A program made the translations under genes and the position numbers. A stretch of DNA of 64,000 bases from Klebsormidium nitens. Lineage: Eukaryota > Streptophyta > Klebsormidiophyceae > Klebsormidiales > Klebsormidiaceae. Position 1 is the first letter of the stretch. Every line of letters starts with the position of its first letter. Below are positions 58,161 through 64,000 of this stretch, piece by piece. Location of the stretch: NCBI GenBank assembly GCA_000708835.1, contig DF237032.1, forward strand, positions 62,001-126,000. The letters run 5' to 3'. Under the pieces are notes generated by a model. It was not told where the DNA came from. It did not search any database and worked only from the letters and a program-made list of their open reading frames with translations.

Positions 58161-61100
58161 CTAAGAAACTTTGGCAGCGTCCTCGACCCAGCAAACGGAA
58201 AGTTCCTTCAATCCGGACATACGCCAGCTTAAGGGGTCTGACAAGGATCTGAAGCGCTGTGTACTCATCTTTGAAGGGAAGAAAGACAGATGAAGCACTA
58301 GCCATATATCAGTAAGTGGATTTTCAAACCCGGTCCGCTCTTACGAGGACAAATAAGCAACCTTTGACGCGTACTGTGTTCAATGAATGATAACTGAGAA
58401 ACATCGGGGAACTTGATTCAACACAAAAAAACCAAGTAAGGGGCTTCAAACCCACTTGCTAACAGACAAGGATTGTTTTGCAACACTCTTTATGATCAGA
58501 AAAGAACCACTTTGAAGCGCTTTGAACCAACTCAAGAGACAGAGAACGCGCCAGAAAAAGCACACCAACCAACACCAAAGCAAAATCAAACATTCTCAAA
58601 AGGTCCCGCACTCACGTAAGACAGGATGAGCGACTTTTTGGGCTTCCCCTGCGGGCGCCGGCCCGTGATGGCAATAAAATCGTCCATGATCTCTTGCCGC
58701 GACAGCTGCACTTGCAGCTTGGGCATCTTCAGGATCGGTACCTCCTTCTTCTCCTTCTTCCGGGACGCGATCCGCCGGGACTGCTTGACGCCCTTCAGCG
58801 ACGGCTCCGGCGTGTCCTCGCGCATATCCTCCGCCTCCTCTCGCCCTCTGCGCAAGATCCACGAGGATTGACTTACTTTCGTGTTAGGGCCCCGATAATA
58901 GGATTGAGGTGCATCGGAATAGATTGACTAAATCCGGGGTTTGCCTGTCCTAATCTTCTCTGAAGTTTGATTTTCCGCAATTGGGCACACCAGTCTTCGG
59001 TGAATGAGATTGCTGGGGTCTTCAGCTTCGCAACTTGCAAAGAGTTGCATTTCTTTCGCGTCATCCGCAGACTGCTGATGTCCTCAACTTCGCATTTGCG
59101 GTCCTAGCACACGACGGTACACTCCCGCTCTGGTCGAGTTGCCTGCGAGGTCTAGGTATCAGCTCCTCAGAAGAAATGTTGCGAAAGAGTTTGAAGGACG
59201 CAGGTAAGCAACTGCCCTTTTTTCGCACGGGAAATGAAGGGATAAGGAATCTGCAAATCTCAGCTAACATTCTCTTCCCTAAAAGTCGACCGGAAAAACC
59301 TCAATGTACAAACCTTGGACACCGATAAGTAGTCCGCTGAGCTGGTCTCAGCGACTGGACCTTTCCGTGCTGGTTACAAGGTAAGCATGAGCATTTGAGG
59401 CCTCGGAGAAGTTCGTCGCAACTCTGAGCGGGACCTTTCCGTCTCACAGTACATTGACGCCTTGGAGAAGAGAGGCGCCTTTACTCAGAAACTTGACCAT
59501 CATTTGTCAGGAATTCGAGCGTCTGCGATTCCGTCCTTGGAGAAGTTGCGACCATCACAGAGCTGTAAGGCCACCTGCATTTTAAAAGGGGAACCAGTAA
59601 CCTCTTTTCCAGGACCCTGTAAGTATACCCCCCATCCGACTTTAAGGGTCAGGGTGGGCTTACCTTTTCCGACTCCCCTCCCGGCTGTCGGCAGAGCCCC
59701 CCCGCCGCCCCCTCACTTTCTCCAGGGCCTTGTTCCGCACTGTCCTGCCGGCCGCTGCCCCAGACTTTCGCGCAACTTTCCCCGACGCCCGCTTGGCGTG
59801 GGGTCCATCCGCGTCCAGGCTCTTTCGCCGCTTGCCGCTGCGCAAAGGGCGGGCCAAGGAGATGTGGGTATGAAAGCCTTCGGCTGGTGTCTTCATAAGA
59901 CCAAGGCACAAGAGCTCATGTACCAGGCATGGGGCCTTGCTGACTGACAGTTCTGACTCCTCATGCAGGACCACACATTAGTTGTAGGAGGGAGCTCGAG
60001 TTCTGGAGCAGCTGAATCGAGGAATTCCAAAGAGATTTTGTCTTCTGAAAGAGGGACTCTACGGAAAATGCCAGCTTGACATAAAGCTCGACTTGCTTCT
60101 GCTGCGATCTGACACCCTGTGCTAGCGCCTCGGCCAAGGTTTCGATCTGTGCTTTTCGGAAGGAAAAGCTGGTTTGTGGTGCCATGACGAGCAGTCTGCA
60201 TAAAGATGGGGCCAGCTTTGCCTTACCCTTGCATAGCCACCAGAATGCACCCATCACCCTTTAAACCAACAAGAATCCGAACGAACGAGTTATACTTTCT
60301 AATCTGAGCTGATCGAGCGATGCAAACAAGGACCTTTCCAGATGCAATTCCACAATTGTCCTCGCCCCTGAGTCGAAACACAAAAGTGATGTTCCTGGTA
60401 AAATTTCGGGGCTCCCAGCTCTCTCTCCCATTCACACACTGTCTCAGAAGTTGCAAAACCGGTGTAGCTACGGGTGGGACAGCAATCCGCGCCTCCAGCA
60501 AGTGAACTCACAAACTCCAATCAACAGCCAAACATTACTGATATGAACGCGGAACCTGGCTCACCTCTTTGACTTTTTGCTTAGGTCAGTGGCGCCTGGA
60601 CTACCGGGTGCGCTGCTCTTCACTCTGTGAGACGACGACTTTGGTTCGTCCGGGCTGTGGCCTCGCGACAGGCTGTCCCGCTTCTCACTGTGGCCGGCCC
60701 TGGGCAAAAGCACATGAGCATTCAACCGCGCCTTGAATGTCTTCAACTAGCGCTTGCTGCCAGTATCCTCAGCTGCTTGTGGGGCATATGCAAATGCTCG
60801 ATGAGGCAGGTGACAGATACATATTGCCAGGGGAAGACTTACGCCGCACAAAGCCATCTGGGTGAGATTGACAGATGCTAGCAGTCTGCTGTGGTAGCCC
60901 TATCAGTGGGGGCTCATACGACCGGCAAAGGGGATTGACGGAATGGGATTGAAGCGATCTTCAAGCATACACCCACCCTTGTATGCCCCTCAACCACTCC
61001 AGGAACTTCTCGTTGCTTTGGACGCGCCGCCCTGCAACCCCCCCCTGAAGATGAGAGATTGAACTTGAGTCCAGAACTTGTAGTGGAACCCGATGTAAGG

Positions 61101-61281
61101 GCACCAGCTGCGAATGTTCATCCAGAATTGTCCATGCAAGCCAAAGATCCAACTTTACTCTGATTGGCCAATTTGTGCGGCTTTGATCTTGCAGAGTCGT
61201 TGAAACGCGCATAGCTGCAAAATGGCGGTGTGAGGTCCTTACTTCAACAGCATTTTTCAGAAGCTCAAATTGAGCCCTCAT
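58161..61281 (-). CDS. Basic protein with DUF1639-like motif (5' end uncertain)
   Basis: Seven exons fit by phase: 61281-61243, 61044-60977, 60699-60565, 60195-59977, 59837-59664, 58847-58616 and 58256-58161; 320 residues if the ATG at 61281 is the start. The exon 58847-58616 has MPKLQVQLSRQEIMDDFIAI followed by TGRRPQGKPKKS, which fits the plant DUF1639 pattern (LSREEIEEDF..TG.RP..RPKK). The family's usual LFPGLWL ending is not found; the last exon here ends SVCWVEDAAKVS. The middle is Lys/Arg/Ser-rich and disordered (GKRRKSLDADGPHAKRASGK), with a helical part QIETLAEALAQGVRSQQKQV before it. A nuclear location would suit the basic composition. The last exon and the first two are the weakest. 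More exon-like pieces lie upstream and may belong to it. Confidence 0.5.
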
Positions 61282-61299
61282 CTCGGCAGCGCTACTGCA

Positions 61300-62450
61300 A
61301 GGGTCAGCTGTGCGCGCCTTGACACTCACCGACTCCATGGCAGAAGGGTGCTGCCAAACCACGATCTTGGTGTTATATTGCTATTAAGTACAGTGGAGCG
61401 AACCACTGAAAGCGCCGGATCTGGCTTAGTGGCAGACCTGCAACAAGTGAAGCAGACAAACATCAAAATACGTCAGTATAAATCTCCTCACAATGTAACG
61501 ATGGAAGCGCCATATTTCCCCTTGAAACAGCTACATGGACAGGGGCAACTTATTTGACAGTTCAGAGTGAGACCGTCGCATTCAGCCATGTGCATGTCCA
61601 CTGTTGCAGACTTTACCCAAGCCCCCAGCTGCTTTATGAAATTCGTGTAGTCCCTGAAGCCTCCTTTGAGAATGGGGGGAAACACTTTTCACAATTCGTT
61701 TTGAAGATTGCAGTACTCTAATGAAGGTAACCAACTTTTGGATTTGATTCCAGCTTGCCAGCATTGAAAGGCCCCTCCCGCCAGTGCGAAGGGCAAAAGC
61801 TAGAACGTTGATCATGTCAACGATACTACAAAAACGATAAATAGAACACCAAGGCCATCTTAAGGCTGCCAAAAATGATCTCAGAAAGCCCCGCGAAAAC
61901 TGTCACTCTGGCTACATGGCCCATCATTAAACGCATGTTACAGCTAGTATGGGGCAGATGCTAACATTGCTCCTCTCCAACCTGAGCAACAAATAGGGTG
62001 AATAAATCGTTCTTTCTCCACTTACGCTGCACAGTATAGCTGGTCTTGAGCACAGGTTTTGAGAATGCCATGGTGAGACTCTGCGCCCACATCTACCAGC
62101 ATGGAAGTGACCGCCATAGTCCATCTAAATGTCAAAGACAGCAGGAAAAGGAAAAGATAGGATGAAAACAAGCTCTTCTCACCAGGACCACAACAGCATC
62201 TGTGTGCCCTTCGTGGGCCTTATCAACCTGGTAGCCCCCACCCGCCCTTCGATCAACCGCTTCCAGCAAAATGGTGGCGAATATGTTGATGCAGCAGTCG
62301 CGAGGAAAAGAAGAAGGAGACGCAGAACCTTGTGGACAAAGAATGAAGGCTTCCTTGCAAGTTGAACTTGCAGCGCCTTCCGTCCCGCGCCAAAGCTGGT
62401 GAGAAGAAAGAGGATTTTTGAAGGCTTGCGAAGTGGGCACTTGGTGCACA
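61300..62450 (-). other. Unjoined exon-like segments upstream of the DUF1639-like gene
   Basis: Three minus-strand segments read like protein and have good splice sites. One, at about 62330-62184, has INIFATILLEAVDRRAGGGY and then KAHEGHTDAVVVL before a GTGAGA donor. One, at about 62127-62025, has MAVTSMLVDVGAESHHGILK before GTAAGTGG. One, at about 61829-61735, has MINVLAFALRTGG and LASWNQIQK. I could not find joins with matching phase, so they may be the N-terminal part of the downstream gene or a separate gene. Confidence 0.35.
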
Positions 62451-62499
62451 CTGGTTCAGTCATGATGATGTAGCTCTGGTAACTTAGTAATGTGAAAAT

Positions 62500-63630
62500 C
62501 AAGCAAAAAATCTCAAGCAGTGTCATATAAGCGGTCTAGATACCCTGTATATAATTCAGACGCAAAGTTTGTCACCGTGTTACGGTAGAGGCCCTGCGCC
62601 TACCTACCGTTGACTCTTTATGGGCAGGGTTTAACCGCAACGAGCAGGTACGAGGTCGTCAACAAGGCCCCTTTTGGCTGTCAAGTTGCCAGTTTTGAGC
62701 TGCTATATCCAGGCTTTGTTTTCTGGAAGTTCTTGTGGATATTCAAGGATGCCAAATTAGGGTTCTGAGCTTCAAGTTCTCTTTCTTCCTCTCCAACTAT
62801 CTAGCTTGAAGTTCCACTGAACTCGATCTGCGCTGAGGCTGAGCAATGGGGCGAAGGCTGCAATGGTGCTGCACCATTGACAGATTCCTCGCAGCTTATC
62901 AACAACGATGTGGCTTGTGCCTCTTTCAGATCTTAGTTACCTAGCGCTTCTACCGTGGAGGATCTCAGCGTGCAACACAACACAAATGCTGCACCTTTCA
63001 TATCAATGGGCTCAGCTTATCCACACAACTTCCCGCTTTGCTGAGAACTGCAGTTCAGCCACCACCACCTGGAATCTAACATCGCTGGTTCCAGGGCAAA
63101 GTGGCACCTTTTGGCAGCTGCCCTTCATGACTCCTGGACACATGCCGTCCAGGGGAATCCCAAGCTTGACAAGTTTCTGCTCAGGCAATATACTGCATGA
63201 AAACTAGGTGGAATCAAAGAGTGCCGCTCTGGTCCTCGAACCAGTGGTGGCAATTGACCTTTTAACTCTATGAATATGCTGCTGAATCGGTGGGCTAGGG
63301 CTGATTTGAATGTCGTCTGAGCGGTCTCAGCTTCCTTCTTGAGCACCATAATTCAGACAAATAGTACGCTCACGCTGTACCCCCAAGGGTGTCTTCATGC
63401 TAAATATCTGCAACGCCGTCAAAGGAAAGAGCTTTTTGGGCTTTGCCGGCTCTTTGGATAGCCATTTTCAGTGTGAGGGTGACAAGACATCTACTCTATC
63501 AGGGCCAAAGACAGCCCTGCCCCTGAGGATGATCACTCCTGTTATCGCCTTGACAACGTGAGCCTCCAACTGTTTATAGCATCAAGTATAATCTCAGCAA
63601 GGTATCGCCTGTCCCCCTTTCGCCCATCCT
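62500..63630. other. Spacer with no gene seen
   Basis: Likely the divergent promoter side of the minus-strand gene at left and the plus-strand gene starting at 63631. The open frame at 62908-63207 has no recognisable features or splice partners. Confidence 0.45.
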
Positions 63631-63756
63631 ATGGCAGCACTTTCTCCAACAGACTTTGCACGAGGGGCCCGGTACTTTGTTGATGTTTGGAACACCTTCC
63701 GAGATGAGCAGGCAGAGTGGGTGGAGTTCCCCCTGGATGTGGCGGCTGTGCATCAG
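63631..63756 (+). CDS. First exon of a gene running off the right edge; weakly ATG10-like
   Basis: ATG at 63631 opens 42 codons ending exactly at CAG|GTAAGT, a near-perfect donor. The peptide (LSPTDFARGARYFVDVW, then EQAEWVEFP) has the order seen at the start of plant ATG10, the E2-like enzyme that conjugates ATG5 to ATG12: a short helix with aromatic residues, then W before a strand. The similarity is too short to be firm. A possible second exon begins after TTGCTTCAG at 63852 but reaches a stop after 18 codons, so it is probably intron. The rest of the gene is beyond the window. Confidence 0.4.
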
Positions 63757-64000
63757 GTAAGTGACCACAAGACTCAAGCTGGTGTAATGCCAAGTAGAGA
63801 GTAGAGTGTGATTGAGCATTGCTTCAGCATAACTTGACCTATTTGCTTCAGGAGAACATCGCTTGCAAAAAGAGAGCCTCTCCACACATCGTGCCTTCTC
63901 TGCAATAACATTTTTGAAGTGGGACAGCACTATGAGGGCTATGGTTTATTCAAGGCCAGAATTTTACATATGTTCTGTCGATCGTCTGAGCGCCACCATC

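Noticed and set aside
58066-58305. Open frame starting MASASSVFLPFKDEY
   Set aside because: Overlaps the phase-consistent last exon of the DUF1639-like gene in another frame; no splice partners or homology.
1-64000. Transposable elements or integrated viral sequence
   Set aside because: No reverse transcriptase, transposase, integrase or capsid-like frame, no long terminal repeats or target-site duplications were seen.

Overview
The window is nuclear DNA from a green-lineage eukaryote. It has many short GT-AG introns, roughly balanced base composition, no operons, and a set of plant-type genes: FZL, a SYP2-type syntaxin, an LPA1-type P-loop kinase, SKIP and a DUF1639-like gene. Gene-size exons, intergenic gaps of about 0.4-1.8 kb and the absence of recognisable transposons suggest a compact streptophyte alga such as Klebsormidium. 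The genus is inference; no organelle or rRNA marker is present.

Layout, left to right: LPA1 homologue (minus, runs off the left edge); VMA12/TMEM199 (minus, 8086-5909); translin (plus, 8643-11061); NAF1 (minus, 17427-11960); FZL dynamin-like GTPase (plus, 18181-26501); SYP2 Qa-SNARE (minus, 30971-27396); YIPF1/2-type Golgi membrane protein (plus, 31884-34423); bystin (minus, 40956-35596); SKIP/SNW, a single exon (plus, 41406-43145); a small two-exon unknown (plus, 44553-45654); a SEC23/24-like COPII protein (minus, 55189-47427); an unknown 319-residue protein (plus, 55631-56679); a basic protein with a DUF1639-like motif (minus, about 61281-58161) with further unresolved exons upstream; and the first exon of a gene running off the right edge (plus, 63631). 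Exon joins were chosen by splice consensus, reading-phase continuity and match to known family sequences; most models close in frame with no spare bases.

Most genes alternate strands, giving several divergent pairs with short shared promoters (bystin/SKIP 449 bp, SEC23-like/unknown 441 bp, VMA12/translin 556 bp, NAF1/FZL 753 bp). The genes do not form one pathway. Two themes recur: endomembrane function (VMA12, SYP2, YIPF, SEC23-like) and RNA or ribosome biology (NAF1, bystin, SKIP, translin).

The most unusual signal lies inside introns. In SEC23-like (two introns) and bystin (one intron), and perhaps FZL, the intron carries several decayed tandem copies of the edge of the neighbouring exon together with its splice site, spaced about 180-220 bp. 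Other notable structures are a cluster of long perfect palindromes between FZL and SYP2, an inverted telo-box hairpin between SYP2 and YIPF, two GC-AG introns, and a frame change across a 10-C run in the LPA1 tail.
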